From positions 1 through 15,584 of the forward strand of contig JAHWIM010000069.1 in the NCBI GenBank assembly GCA_019322535.1: a stretch of DNA of 15,584 bases. The letters are read 5' to 3'. Source of the DNA: Candidatus Woesearchaeota archaeon. GTDB lineage: Archaea; Nanobdellota; Nanobdellia; Woesearchaeales; WJKL01. A model generated the notes under the pieces. That model did not search any database, was not told the DNA's origin, and worked only from the letters and a program-made list of their open reading frames with translations. This document shows, piece by piece, positions 1 to 7,202 of the stretch. Within the stretch, counting starts at the first letter, position 1. Every line of letters begins with the position of its first letter. Position numbers and translations under genes: made by a program.

Positions 1-1924
1 ATCTTCCTGGCCTTAACAAAGCAGGATCTACTATATCTGGCCTATTTGTTGCTGCAATAATAACAACATCATGCATTTCTTCAAGACCATCCATCTCAGT
101 TAATATTTGGTTTACAACTCTTTCTGTAGCATGCGCATCACTTGTCATACCTCTTCTTGGTGCTAAGGCATCTATTTCGTCAAAGAAGATTATAGTAGGA
201 GAAGTTTGTCTTGCTTTTTTGAAAACCTCTCTCACTGCTTTCTCACTTTCACCGACCCATTTTGACAATAATTCAGGGCCTTTTACTAGTATGAAATTTG
301 CTTTTGACTCATTTGCAACAGCTTTAGCTAATAGTGTTTTACCTGTTCCAGGAGCACCGTAAAGCAAAATACCTTTTGGAGGATTTACTCCCATGCGTTT
401 AAATGAATCAGGATGTTTTAAAGGCCATTCAACTGCTTCAATTAATTCTTGCTTAACATTTTCTAATCCACCAATGTCTGTCCATTTTACTGTTGGAATT
501 TCGACTAAAACTTCTCTCATTGCTGAAGGCCTAACTGTCTTAAGAGCTTGATAAAAATCATCAGTATTTATTTGCAGTTTTTCAAGGATTTCTTTTGGTA
601 TTGCTGAATCTTCTTCTAGTCTTAATTCAGGCAACACTTTTCTTAAAACTATCATCGCAGCTTCTTTAGCTAATGCTGATAAATCTGCTCCAACAAAACC
701 ATAAGTTATTTCTGCTATTTCTTCTAGCTTAACTTCTTTTGCTAATGGCATATTTCTAGTATGGATTTTTAGAATCTTTAATCTGCCTCCTTTAGAAGGA
801 ACACCAATTTCGATTTCTCTATCAAATCTTCCTGGCCTTCTTAAGGCAGGATCTAAGATATTTGGGACATTTGTTGCTGCAATAACAACTACTTTGCCTC
901 TTGATTTTAGACCATCCATTAAAGCAAGTAATTGTGCAACGACTCTTCTTTCTACCTCTCCTTTTACTTCCTCTCTTTTTGGAGCAATTGCATCTATTTC
1001 ATCAATAAATATTATTGATGGAGCGTTTTTTTCTGCTTCTTCAAATTTCTTTCTTAAATTTTCTTCAGATTGCCCGTAGAATTTTGACATAATTTCAGGA
1101 CCATTAATGACAAGGAAATGGCAGTTTGACTCATTCGCAACAGCTTTGGCCACTAATGTTTTGCCTGTTCCTGGAGGACCATGCAATAGAACTCCTTTTG
1201 GAGCTTCAATACCAAGTCTTTGGAATATTTCAGGATGTTTTAATGGAAGCTCAACCATTTCTCTAATTTTCTTAATCTCTTCTTTTAATCCACCAATATC
1301 TTCATAAGTAACATCTGGAATAATTTCTTCTTTTATTTCAACTGCTTCTGGATTTAAAACAACTTCTGTTGTATCTGATATTAAAGCAACACCTTTTGGA
1401 TTTGTTTCAGCAACAATGAATTTAATATCTCCAAATCCAAAACCTGAAAGGCTTTCTTCTTCTAGCATTCTGAATATGTCTTCAAAGAATGGGGAACCAG
1501 TCATTGTTGTTCTTCTTCTACCAGTGCCTCCTAATGAGACAATGTCTCCTTTAACAACTGCTCTTCCAAGTAAACCTTGTTTAAAAGTTTGAGGAGAAGC
1601 TCTTACTATAACCCCTTTTCTTGCAGGAGCAATTACAATTCTTTTTGCTTCTTTTGGTTCTGCTTTTCTGACAGTTACTTGTTCACCTATTCCTGTTTTT
1701 GCATTTCTTCTTATTAAACCATCCATCCTGATTATATTAAGGCCAATATCACCAGGATATGCTCTGTCTACAATACCTGCTGTTTTTCTTTCTCCTTCAA
1801 TTTCTATAATGTCGCCTGATCTTATACTTAGTTGCTTCATTAGAGAGCTGTCTATTCTAACAATACCTTTATTTACATCATCTTGGATTGCTTCTGCAAC
1901 CTTTAGTTTTATTTCTTCTGGCAT
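1..1924 (-). CDS. cdc48: Cdc48/VCP-type double AAA ATPase (partial, C-terminus outside window)
   Basis: This is an ATP-driven protein unfoldase of the Cdc48/p97/VAT family, which in archaea forms cytoplasmic hexamers and is thought to feed substrates to the proteasome. Translating the minus strand from the ATG at 1922-1924 gives 641 residues open to the window edge. Residues 1-190 form the N-domain, ending in the family segment VLNPEAVE. D1 has Walker A GPPGTGKT (249-256) and Walker B IIFIDEID (304-311), then GRFDRE. D2 has Walker A GAPGTGKT (523-530) and Walker B IIFFDEID (578-585). The reading stops inside LLRPGR of D2, so roughly the last 100 residues are missing. A TATA-like box at 1954-1964 (CTTATAAAATA read on the minus strand) puts the transcript start about 10 bases before the ATG; no Shine-Dalgarno site is visible. 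D1 reads TNVPN where TNRPN is usual. Family assignment is very secure. Confidence 0.96.
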   Translation of the reverse strand, partial: MPEEIKLKVAEAIQDDVNKGIVRIDSSLMKQLSIRSGDIIEIEGERKTAGIVDRAYPGDIGLNIIRMDGLIRRNAKTGIGEQVTVRKAEPKEAKRIVIAPARKGVIVRASPQTFKQGLLGRAVVKGDIVSLGGTGRRRTTMTGSPFFEDIFRMLEEESLSGFGFGDIKFIVAETNPKGVALISDTTEVVLNPEAVEIKEEIIPDVTYEDIGGLKEEIKKIREMVELPLKHPEIFQRLGIEAPKGVLLHGPPGTGKTLVAKAVANESNCHFLVINGPEIMSKFYGQSEENLRKKFEEAEKNAPSIIFIDEIDAIAPKREEVKGEVERRVVAQLLALMDGLKSRGKVVVIAATNVPNILDPALRRPGRFDREIEIGVPSKGGRLKILKIHTRNMPLAKEVKLEEIAEITYGFVGADLSALAKEAAMIVLRKVLPELRLEEDSAIPKEILEKLQINTDDFYQALKTVRPSAMREVLVEIPTVKWTDIGGLENVKQELIEAVEWPLKHPDSFKRMGVNPPKGILLYGAPGTGKTLLAKAVANESKANFILVKGPELLSKWVGESEKAVREVFKKARQTSPTIIFFDEIDALAPRRGMTSDAHATERVVNQILTEMDGLEEMHDVVIIAATNRPDIVDPALLRPGR

Positions 1925-1953
1925 TTTAAAAGCTTAAAATAAGTATTTTTAGC

Positions 1954-1964
1954 TATTTTATAAG
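1954..1964 (-). promoter_or_regulatory. TATA box of the cdc48 gene
   Basis: CTTATAAAATA on the minus strand, centred about 35 bases before the ATG. It predicts a transcript start near 1934 and a leader of about 10 bases. Based on pattern only. Confidence 0.5.
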
Positions 1965-2002
1965 GTTGGATATATAGAAGTTATTTTTAAACCTTTCTGT
2001 TG

Positions 2003-2419
2003 TTATTTGACTTTTTGTTTTACTTTTGGAAGAGGTATTGGTGGTGGCAAATTTATATCTCTGCTTAATATTAGAGCCTGAATATTGGATTTGTTTAAAG
2101 CTGTGTTAATTATTGCTGTCATTATCTCTTTAGGGATTTTTTTGTCTTTTTTCCAACTATTTGTGATTTCTGTGATTTTAGTAGGATCTGCTACAAACGT
2201 AATATTGCCTAAAAGCTCTATTCCTCCTATTGCAGGTTCGTATTTAGAGACGAATTTGAATGTGAAAATTAAGGCTTTTTGTTTAGCTTTGCCAAGTGCC
2301 AATTCTTTTTCCTCAACATTTGTTATAGAGATATTATTGCTGATGTTTATTTTTCCTGCAGCAGCTTTAGGTTTTTTTTCAACATTCATTTTTATGAAAT
2401 TGAATCCAATTATAGTCAT
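2003..2419 (-). CDS. Conserved archaeal protein of unknown function (LPPPIPLPKV C-terminus)
   Basis: The open frame extends up to 2524, but the start is best placed at the ATG at 2417-2419. A GGGTGAT ribosome binding site (2424-2430) lies just upstream and a TATA box at 2452-2461 precedes it. This gives 138 residues. The first 10 residues are hydrophobic (MTIIGFNFIK), then comes a basic stretch, then a mixed strand/helix domain (about 24-120) containing FKFVSKYEPAIGGIE and SWKKDKKIP. It ends in a proline-rich tail, LPPPIPLPKV. There is no membrane segment. From memory the SKYEP, SWKKDK and LPPPIPLPKV elements recur in small archaeal proteins of DPANN genomes, but I know no function. It is transcribed divergently from deoxyhypusine synthase. 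A 153-codon hydrophobic plus-strand frame covering the same bases is judged a shadow. Confidence 0.8.
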   Translation of the reverse strand: MTIIGFNFIKMNVEKKPKAAAGKINISNNISITNVEEKELALGKAKQKALIFTFKFVSKYEPAIGGIELLGNITFVADPTKITEITNSWKKDKKIPKEIMTAIINTALNKSNIQALILSRDINLPPPIPLPKVKQKVK

Positions 2420-2423
2420 TAAA

Positions 2424-2461
2424 ATCACCCAAAAGGATATATTTCTAATTTTATTTATAAA
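2424..2461 (-). promoter_or_regulatory. TATA box and Shine-Dalgarno site that set the 2419 start
   Basis: Read on the minus strand, a TTTATAAATAA-type box (2452-2461) is followed about 25 bases later by the expected transcript start (near 2432), then GGGTGAT (2424-2430), four bases and the ATG. The longer frame beginning at 2524 would start upstream of this promoter, so the first 35 codons of that frame are unlikely to be translated. Confidence 0.65.
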
Positions 2462-2583
2462 GTTTGCGAAATATAGGAGAGATAGTTTTAAATATATCTT
2501 ATTATTTCTTTCATTTATGGACACAGTTAGAAAAAGCGGTTCATAAGGATTCTTTGTTTTTTCTAGTTTTATCTTTCATAATT

Positions 2584-2591
2584 AGGTGATC
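2584..2591 (+). promoter_or_regulatory. Shine-Dalgarno site of dys
   Basis: AGGTGATC is complementary to the usual archaeal 16S 3' end and lies three bases before the ATG at 2595. It overlaps the in-frame GTG at 2586, which rules that codon out as the likely start. Confidence 0.75.
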
Positions 2592-2594
2592 TTA

Positions 2595-3590
2595 ATGGAT
2601 AAAAAACATTATAATGAAAAATTGTATAATATCAGAAAACCAGTTGATTTAAGTAAGTTTCCTGAGATAAAAGGATATGATTTTGAAAAAGGAGTGGATT
2701 TTAATGAACTTGTACAATCTTTGTCAACTTCTGGTATACAGGCTGCTAATTTAGGCAGCGCCATTAGTATAGTAAATATAATGATTAGGGAAAATGTGCC
2801 TGTATTTCTTTCATTCACAGCAAATATGATTTCTTCTGGTATGAGGGATATTATTGCTTATTTAGCTAAAAATAATAAAATATCTGTTTTATGCACTTCT
2901 GGAGGAGGAATTGAAGAGGATGCAATAAAATCACATTTGCCTTTTAGAGTTGGAGATTTTAATGCAAAAGGAGAACCTTTGTTAGATGCAGGCGTTGGAA
3001 GGATTGGAAATATTTTTACAACATATGAGCATTATGCTTATTTTGAATTCTTTATTAGAGAAGTATTTGAAGAACTGCTTAAAGATGGAAAACCAATAAC
3101 TCCTTCTAGAATATGCTGGATGATGGGAAAATTAATTGGAGAAAAAAAAGAATACAATGAAAAAAATTCTTATCTTTATTGGGCTTATAAGAATAATATC
3201 CCTGTTTATTCTCCTGGGATTATTGATGGGGCAATAGGTGATATTGCTTATTATTTTAGAAAAATACATCCTGAATTTATTATTGATCCTGTTGCAGACC
3301 ATGTTAAATTAGTTGATTATGTTTTAAATTGCGAGAAAACAGCTGGAATTATCTTAGGAGGAGGTATATCAAAGCATTATATGTTGAATGCACAGATATT
3401 TAGAGAAGGTTTTGATTATTCAATTTATATATCAACTGCTGCAGAACATGATGCTTCTGACTCAGGAGGAAATCAAGAAGAAGCAATAACTTGGGCAAAG
3501 ATTAAGCCAAATGCTCCAAGAGTAAAAGTTCATTGTGAAGCTTCAATTGCCTTTCCAATTTTAGTAGCAGCAACCTTTGCAAAAAGATAA
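2595..3590 (+). CDS. dys: Deoxyhypusine synthase
   Basis: It transfers the aminobutyl group of spermidine to one lysine of translation factor aIF5A using NAD+, the first step of hypusine formation. The 331 residues are full length for the family. Visible motifs are TANMISSG (75-82), TSGGG (101-105) with EED after it, GRIGN (135-139), SPGIIDGAIGD (206-216), and the active-site segment GGGISKHY (255-262), where K260 matches the lysine forming the enzyme intermediate. TAAEHDASDSGG (281-292) and KVHCEASIAFP (311-321) follow. The start is the ATG at 2595, not the GTG at 2586, because AGGTGATC (2584-2591) sits at ideal ribosome-binding distance and overlaps that GTG. A weak TATA-like stretch lies near 2540. 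The aIF5A gene is not in the window. Identification is very secure. Confidence 0.97.
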   Translation: MDKKHYNEKLYNIRKPVDLSKFPEIKGYDFEKGVDFNELVQSLSTSGIQAANLGSAISIVNIMIRENVPVFLSFTANMISSGMRDIIAYLAKNNKISVLCTSGGGIEEDAIKSHLPFRVGDFNAKGEPLLDAGVGRIGNIFTTYEHYAYFEFFIREVFEELLKDGKPITPSRICWMMGKLIGEKKEYNEKNSYLYWAYKNNIPVYSPGIIDGAIGDIAYYFRKIHPEFIIDPVADHVKLVDYVLNCEKTAGIILGGGISKHYMLNAQIFREGFDYSIYISTAAEHDASDSGGNQEEAITWAKIKPNAPRVKVHCEASIAFPILVAATFAKR

Positions 3591-3591
3591 A

Positions 3592-3601
3592 TTTTTTAAA
3601 G
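3592..3601 (+). promoter_or_regulatory. TATA-like box for the 3623 gene
   Basis: TTTTTTAAAG directly after the dys stop codon, centred 25-26 bases before the ATG at 3623. This is the spacing expected for a leaderless archaeal transcript. Pattern evidence only. Confidence 0.45.
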
Positions 3602-3622
3602 AAATTAGAATTTATATTGCCT

Positions 3623-4114
3623 ATGAAATATAGAAATATATTTAGTATGGAAACTGAGTGGGATTATAAAAAGATTTTATTATTAATATCTTTATTAGTA
3701 TTTCCTAATTTCTTAGCAATATTTCATTTTCAATTATTTGGATTAAGGATTCACTTTTTTCAATATTTAGTATTTCTAGCTGCTTTTATGTATGGCCCTG
3801 TTGGAGGAATATTATCAGGAGGGCTTGGTTCATTATATACAGCAGTTGCATTGAATAATCCTTATATTGCATTAGGTAATATGATATTAGGAGGATTTGC
3901 AGGATTATTTATGAGAAAAAGATTAGGAGTTATGCCTTCTGTTCTTTTGGCTTATGCAATACAAGTGCCCTGGTTATGGGTATCTGATATTTATTTAGCA
4001 GGAATGGCTATGAAATATGTTAATATTATTGTTATAGCTTTGCTAGTTAGCAACGTTATTTGTGGATTAGCAACTAAGTTGACTGCTAAAAGAATCAAAA
4101 GTTTGTTTTTTTGA
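3623..4114 (+). CDS. Integral membrane protein resembling an ECF transporter S component
   Basis: This 163-residue protein is mostly hydrophobic, with about five or six membrane segments (roughly 17-36, 41-60, 62-80, 85-97, 105-125 and 133-152). The stretch FMYGPVGGILSGGLGSLY, followed by a short loop and NMILGGFAGLFMRKRLG, resembles substrate-binding S components of energy-coupling-factor vitamin transporters: a small-residue-rich helix, then GNMILGGF-type repeats. No ATPase or T-component gene is nearby, so it would need shared energising subunits encoded elsewhere or would work alone. The substrate cannot be read from the sequence. The start is the ATG at 3623, 25 bases after a TATA-like box; an in-frame TTG at 3617 and an ATG at 3647 are alternatives. 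The membrane call is secure; the S-component call is moderate. Confidence 0.7.
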   Translation: MKYRNIFSMETEWDYKKILLLISLLVFPNFLAIFHFQLFGLRIHFFQYLVFLAAFMYGPVGGILSGGLGSLYTAVALNNPYIALGNMILGGFAGLFMRKRLGVMPSVLLAYAIQVPWLWVSDIYLAGMAMKYVNIIVIALLVSNVICGLATKLTAKRIKSLFF

Positions 4115-4123
4115 GTTCTTACA

Positions 4124-4501
4124 ATGATAGATAAATTAGGAAATAACTCATTAATTGTAATTAAAGATGGAAATATTATTTTTAAATCTGAAAAAGATAG
4201 ATTAAGACCTATTGTTATATGCATTAATGAGAATAAAGAAAAGATGATTGGTTCTATTGTTGTTGATAAAGTAGTTGGTTTAGCTGCAGCAAAGTTGTTA
4301 GTTTTTGCTAAAGTTAAGGAGATTTATGCTTTATTAGCAAGCAAAAAAGCTGCTGATTATATTAATGATAAGTGCATTAAGTTTCAGGCAGAAAAAATTG
4401 TTGAAAATATATTAAATGATGATAAATCAGAGATTTGCCCTATGGAAAAATTAGCTGAAGAGTTAAGTGAAGAAGAATTATTTGCAAAACTTAATAAATA
4501 A
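4124..4501 (+). CDS. DUF1893 family protein (cytidine-deaminase-like fold, function unknown)
   Basis: The 125 residues match what I know of DUF1893. There is an N-terminal strand pair (SLIVIKDGNIIFKSE, 9-23), then RLRPIV (26-31), the signature DKVVGLAAAKLLV (48-60), VKEIYALLAS (64-73), and the C-terminal CPME (105-108) with an acidic tail. The Thermotoga member (TM1506) is known to have a cytidine-deaminase-like fold. The DKVVGLAAA helix takes the place of the zinc-binding HAE helix, so hydrolytic deaminase activity is unlikely. Function is unknown. It starts 9 bases after the membrane gene with no promoter of its own visible and precedes tatD by 19 bases, so it is probably the middle gene of a three-gene operon. 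Confidence 0.85.
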   Translation: MIDKLGNNSLIVIKDGNIIFKSEKDRLRPIVICINENKEKMIGSIVVDKVVGLAAAKLLVFAKVKEIYALLASKKAADYINDKCIKFQAEKIVENILNDDKSEICPMEKLAEELSEEELFAKLNK

Positions 4502-4520
4502 TAGTTGATTCTGCTTTTTT

Positions 4521-5315
4521 ATGATATTAGTTGATATTCATGCACATTTAGATCATGCAAAATTCAAAGATGATTTAGATCAAGTTATTGATAAAGCTAA
4601 GAAAGCAGGAGTTAAAGCAATAATTACTTCTGGTGTTAATTCTGCAACAAATAGACTTGTTTTAGATATAGCAAAAAAATATGATATTATCAGGCCTTCT
4701 TTTGGGCTTTATCCAATTGATGCTTTGGCAAAGGAGTTAGAACAAGGTGAAGCAGAAGGCTTTTTGAGAGATGTTAAGGCAATAGATGTTAATGCTGAAT
4801 TAGAATGGATAAAAGAAAATAAAGATAAATGTGCTGCAGTTGGAGAATGTGGTTTAGATTTTCATTGGGTAAAAGATAAAGAAAAAGAGCAGAAAGAAGT
4901 TTTTCAGAAAGTTATAGAAACTGTTGAGAAAATAAATAAGCCTATAATTGTCCACACTAGAAAAGCAGAATTAGATGCTGTTGAAATGCTTGAGAGCAGC
5001 AAGATAAAGAAGATTATTTTGCATTGTTTTATGGGAAGAAAACATTTGCTAAAAAGAGCTGCTGATAATGGATGGTATTTTTCAATTCCTCCTGTTGTTG
5101 TTAGATTGCAGCATTTTCAGATTTTAGCTGAAATTGCTAATATCAATCAATTATTTACTGAAACAGATGCACCTTATCTTTCGCCTTATCCAGGAAAAAG
5201 AAATGAACCTGCTTTTGTTATTGAAGCAATTAAGAAGATTGCTGAAATAAAGAAAATGGAGGCAGAGGAAGTAGCTAATAATATTTGGATGAATTATCAG
5301 AACGTTTTTCTATAA
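4521..5315 (+). CDS. tatD: TatD family metal-dependent deoxyribonuclease
   Basis: This is a TIM-barrel metal hydrolase of the amidohydrolase-related TatD group, whose studied members are Mg-dependent 3'-5' DNA exonucleases with repair or DNA-turnover roles. All metal ligands are present in the 264 residues: HAH (H7, H9), GECGLD (E109), VHTR (H145), LHCF (H168) and TETDAP (D216). The segment between FGLYP (61-65) and GECGLD carries a 20-25-residue lysine/glutamate-rich insertion (about 70-102), as I recall for archaeal members. The start is the ATG at 4521, with no Shine-Dalgarno site. It is the last gene of the run that begins at 3623. Family assignment is secure; the physiological substrate is not known. 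Confidence 0.93.
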   Translation: MILVDIHAHLDHAKFKDDLDQVIDKAKKAGVKAIITSGVNSATNRLVLDIAKKYDIIRPSFGLYPIDALAKELEQGEAEGFLRDVKAIDVNAELEWIKENKDKCAAVGECGLDFHWVKDKEKEQKEVFQKVIETVEKINKPIIVHTRKAELDAVEMLESSKIKKIILHCFMGRKHLLKRAADNGWYFSIPPVVVRLQHFQILAEIANINQLFTETDAPYLSPYPGKRNEPAFVIEAIKKIAEIKKMEAEEVANNIWMNYQNVFL

Positions 5316-5325
5316 TTGAGAATAA

Positions 5326-5336
5326 AATTTATATAT
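5326..5336 (+). promoter_or_regulatory. TATA box of the 5359 operon
   Basis: AATTTATATATG-type box centred about 28 bases before the ATG at 5359. It predicts a leaderless transcript and marks a new transcription unit after tatD. Confidence 0.55.
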
Positions 5337-5358
5337 GAGGTAGTCTATAATTCTAATT

Positions 5359-5652
5359 ATGAAAATAACAGTAGATACAAAAGAGGACAGTCATGAAGAC
5401 ATACGAAGAGTGGTTGCACTTTTGAGTTCTCTGGTTTCAAAAGGAATTGAGAAGCAAAAAAATATTTTTGAGGATTCTTCTCCTGGTTTAGATGTATTTG
5501 ATCAGAAAAGTCCATCTCAAGAAGAACCAAGCCAAGCAACTGAATCTGATGTTGGAAATGCTTTTACTAATTTATTTGGTGATGACAGTTCAAGCAAGTC
5601 AGAAGAAAAGAAAGAGGAAGAAAACCAAGACGTAGAACTAATACCTTACTAA
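5359..5652 (+). CDS. Small acidic protein of unknown function
   Basis: The 97 residues split into an ordered N-terminal part (1-31: MKITVDTKED, then an amphipathic helix with DIRRVVALLSSLV) and a Ser/Glu/Gln-rich low-complexity middle (38-93), which is probably disordered. An LFGDD patch sits at 72-76, and the protein ends in VELIPY. From memory, small proteins opening with K-I-T-x-D-T-K-E-D-S and closing with an I-P-Y-type tail occur in DPANN archaea, but no function is known to me. A strong TATA box sits 28 bases before the ATG. One base separates its stop from the next gene, so it leads an operon ending in archease. The helix-plus-acidic-tail shape could suit an adaptor, but that is speculation. 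Confidence 0.75.
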   Translation: MKITVDTKEDSHEDIRRVVALLSSLVSKGIEKQKNIFEDSSPGLDVFDQKSPSQEEPSQATESDVGNAFTNLFGDDSSSKSEEKKEEENQDVELIPY

Positions 5653-5653
5653 A

Positions 5654-6139
5654 ATGCAAAGAAAAAAAGAGGAAGAACTTATTCAAGATATTAGAACTAT
5701 TAAAAATAAACTTATTTCAAGAGAACCTAAACCTTTTGGTGTTAAAGATATTATACATTCTATTTTTGGCTCATTGATATTTGGACTTACTTTTGCATTA
5801 AAAGGCCTATTGGTTGAGGTTGCAATCATGTTAACAACATTACAGCAAATTCTTATTGTTATATCCACATTAGTAATATTGACTTTTGAAATTTATTTTA
5901 TTGGTTATAAAAAAGTAAGAGCTAAAGAAGAAAGAAAATTTTTACAATTTTGGCTTAAAAGACTTGTAACTTTTTATTTAGTTGCTATCTTAGTTTCATT
6001 TTTTATAATATACATTTATGGGATACATAATCTTGTAGGGAATGGTAACAACTTGTTGAAATTAGTTGTTGTTGTTTCAATGCCTTCTGCTGTAGGAGCA
6101 GGTTTGGCTGATTTAGCTAAAAGGTATAGATATGGTTGA
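5654..6139 (+). CDS. DUF2391-like small integral membrane protein
   Basis: The 161 residues begin with a charged cytoplasmic helix (1-30, KKEEELIQDIRTIKNKL). Four hydrophobic segments follow at about 36-60, 64-85, 101-123 and 133-153. KPFGVKDIIHSIFGSLIFGL before the first segment and SMPSAVGAGLADLAKR in the last resemble what I recall of the DUF2391 putative membrane family. No transport or catalytic motif is visible, and function is unknown. The gene follows the acidic protein by one base and overlaps the next membrane gene by eight bases, so the two membrane proteins are probably translated together and may form one complex. The membrane call is secure; the family name is moderate. Confidence 0.78.
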   Translation: MQRKKEEELIQDIRTIKNKLISREPKPFGVKDIIHSIFGSLIFGLTFALKGLLVEVAIMLTTLQQILIVISTLVILTFEIYFIGYKKVRAKEERKFLQFWLKRLVTFYLVAILVSFFIIYIYGIHNLVGNGNNLLKLVVVVSMPSAVGAGLADLAKRYRYG

Positions 6140-6362
6140 TTATAAAAAAAGAGAAAAAAAGGCTGCATTAATCATTTTTATAACTGCATTATTAATCGGT
6201 ATGCTTTCTATTTTAGGAATTGATAAAAATAGTTTAACAAGTATGGTTATGGTTAAACTTGTTCAGTACTCAGGCAACCCTGTTTTTATGATTGTTGTGG
6301 CAATTGGTTTAATTTTTACAATTGCTTTATTATATAGTTATATATTTATGAGGAGCTGGTAA
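6132..6362 (+). CDS. Small two-helix membrane protein, unknown function
   Basis: The 76 residues have a basic N-terminus (DYKKREKK), hydrophobic segments at about 11-30 and 51-73, and a short hydrophilic link containing DKNS and QYSGNP. It overlaps the upstream DUF2391-like gene by eight bases and is followed two bases later by archease. This points to translational coupling and a partner role with the neighbouring membrane protein. No known family was recognised. The reading frame and tight spacing support a real gene. Confidence 0.72.
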   Translation: MVDYKKREKKAALIIFITALLIGMLSILGIDKNSLTSMVMVKLVQYSGNPVFMIVVAIGLIFTIALLYSYIFMRSW

Positions 6363-6364
6363 TT

Positions 6365-6778
6365 TTGGTAAAGTATAAGTTTATTGAGGATTTAACTTCT
6401 GATGTTTTGTATGAGGCTTATGGGAAAGATTTAAAAGAACTTTTTGAAAATTCTGCTCTTGCTTTGTTAAGTGTTGTATGCCAGATTGATAAAGTTAAAG
6501 CAGATAAAGTAGAAGAATTTGAGATGAAAGGAGAAGATTTAGAAAATACTATGTTTAATTGGCTGCAAGGAATAATTGCTATAGTTGATACTGAAGGCAT
6601 ATTTTTTTCTAAAGTTGAAGTAAAAGAAGTTGATGAAAACCATGTCAGGGCAAAATTTTATGGAGAAACTGCCAAACCTGAACTTGGAGAAACTGTTGTT
6701 AAGGCTGTTACTTATTATAAATATAAATTAGAAAAAACAAAAGAAGGTTACAAGGTTACAGTTAGTTTGGATATCTGA
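6365..6778 (+). CDS. Archease, activator of RtcB RNA ligase (TTG start)
   Basis: Archease speeds guanylylation of RtcB and widens its NTP use in tRNA splicing and RNA repair. The 137 residues align by eye along the family: YKFIEDLTSDVLYEAYGKDL (4-23), ELFENSALAL (25-34), EDLENTMFNWLQ (57-68), VDTEGIFFSKVEV (74-86), RAKFYGE (95-101), KAVTYYKYKLE (113-123), and a C-terminal SLDI ending in the family's Asp-Ile. The only start available is TTG at 6365, preceded by GGTAAT at GGTGAT spacing (6357-6362). The usual EHTAD motif is DLTSD here and the usual TYH is TYY, so two common histidines are absent while the acidic metal ligands remain. The rtcB gene lies 425 bases downstream on the same strand, which supports the pairing. 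Confidence 0.9.
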   Translation: MVKYKFIEDLTSDVLYEAYGKDLKELFENSALALLSVVCQIDKVKADKVEEFEMKGEDLENTMFNWLQGIIAIVDTEGIFFSKVEVKEVDENHVRAKFYGETAKPELGETVVKAVTYYKYKLEKTKEGYKVTVSLDI

Positions 6779-6780
6779 TT

Positions 6781-7107
6781 CTAAGTTTTAACATAAATTA
6801 ATGCTAAGACTATAGCAACTGCACCAACAACTACCTGCATAAGACCTGGTGGCCAATTTGGAGTTAAGGCAGACAAATAATTTGCTATTCCGATTAGAAC
6901 AACAACCAAAGCTGCTAAAACAAGCCCTGTTGACACAACAATTTTTTTTATTTTATCTTTTACTTTAGTAACTTGTTTTAATGATTCTAATACTGTTTTT
7001 CCACCTGTTTCTAAGAACTCCATTAAATAAGCTACAATTTGTTCTTTATGTTTATCATAAGCACTTTTAATCTTGGCTTTGATTGAACTTGATTTCTTTT
7101 TAGCCAT
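6781..7107 (-). CDS. Small membrane protein with basic N-terminal helix, unknown function
   Basis: The 108 residues begin with a lysine-rich amphipathic region (1-55, MAKKKSSSIKAKIKSAYDKH and onwards). Two hydrophobic segments follow at about 57-78 and 87-106, split by a short loop (LTPNWPPG). There is no signal peptide or recognisable domain. The start is well set: GAGGTGAT (7111-7118) lies three bases before the ATG, and a TATTTAAATT box (7141-7150) precedes it. It is convergent with archease, with only two bases between stop codons, and divergent from rtcB. It therefore sits between two genes whose products work together. Function is unknown. Confidence 0.8.
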   Translation of the reverse strand: MAKKKSSSIKAKIKSAYDKHKEQIVAYLMEFLETGGKTVLESLKQVTKVKDKIKKIVVSTGLVLAALVVVLIGIANYLSALTPNWPPGLMQVVVGAVAIVLALIYVKT

Positions 7108-7140
7108 AAGATCACCTCTTCCTAATATTCAACACCTTTT

Positions 7141-7180
7141 AATTTAAATATCTTTCTAATTAAGAGGTAGATTTAAATAA
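7141..7180. promoter_or_regulatory. Back-to-back TATA boxes between the 7107 gene and rtcB
   Basis: Two ATTTAAAT-cored boxes lie about 26 bases apart. The one at 7141-7150 faces the minus-strand membrane gene, and the one at 7171-7180 faces rtcB. The rtcB box is centred about 27 bases before its ATG, giving a leaderless message, whereas the minus-strand gene has a strong Shine-Dalgarno site. Their closeness could let one bound factor affect both. Confidence 0.6.
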
Positions 7181-7202
7181 TAATCTGTTTTTTTGAGTCA
7201 GT

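Noticed and set aside
894..1307. Two short plus-strand frames inside the Cdc48 gene
   Set aside because: They are antisense shadows of a very well-conserved AAA ATPase and have no expression signals.
2085..2546. 153-codon plus-strand frame with hydrophobic stretches
   Set aside because: It lies antisense to the 2003-2419 gene, which has a proper TATA box, ribosome site and recognisable conserved motifs. The plus frame has neither a ribosome site nor family features.
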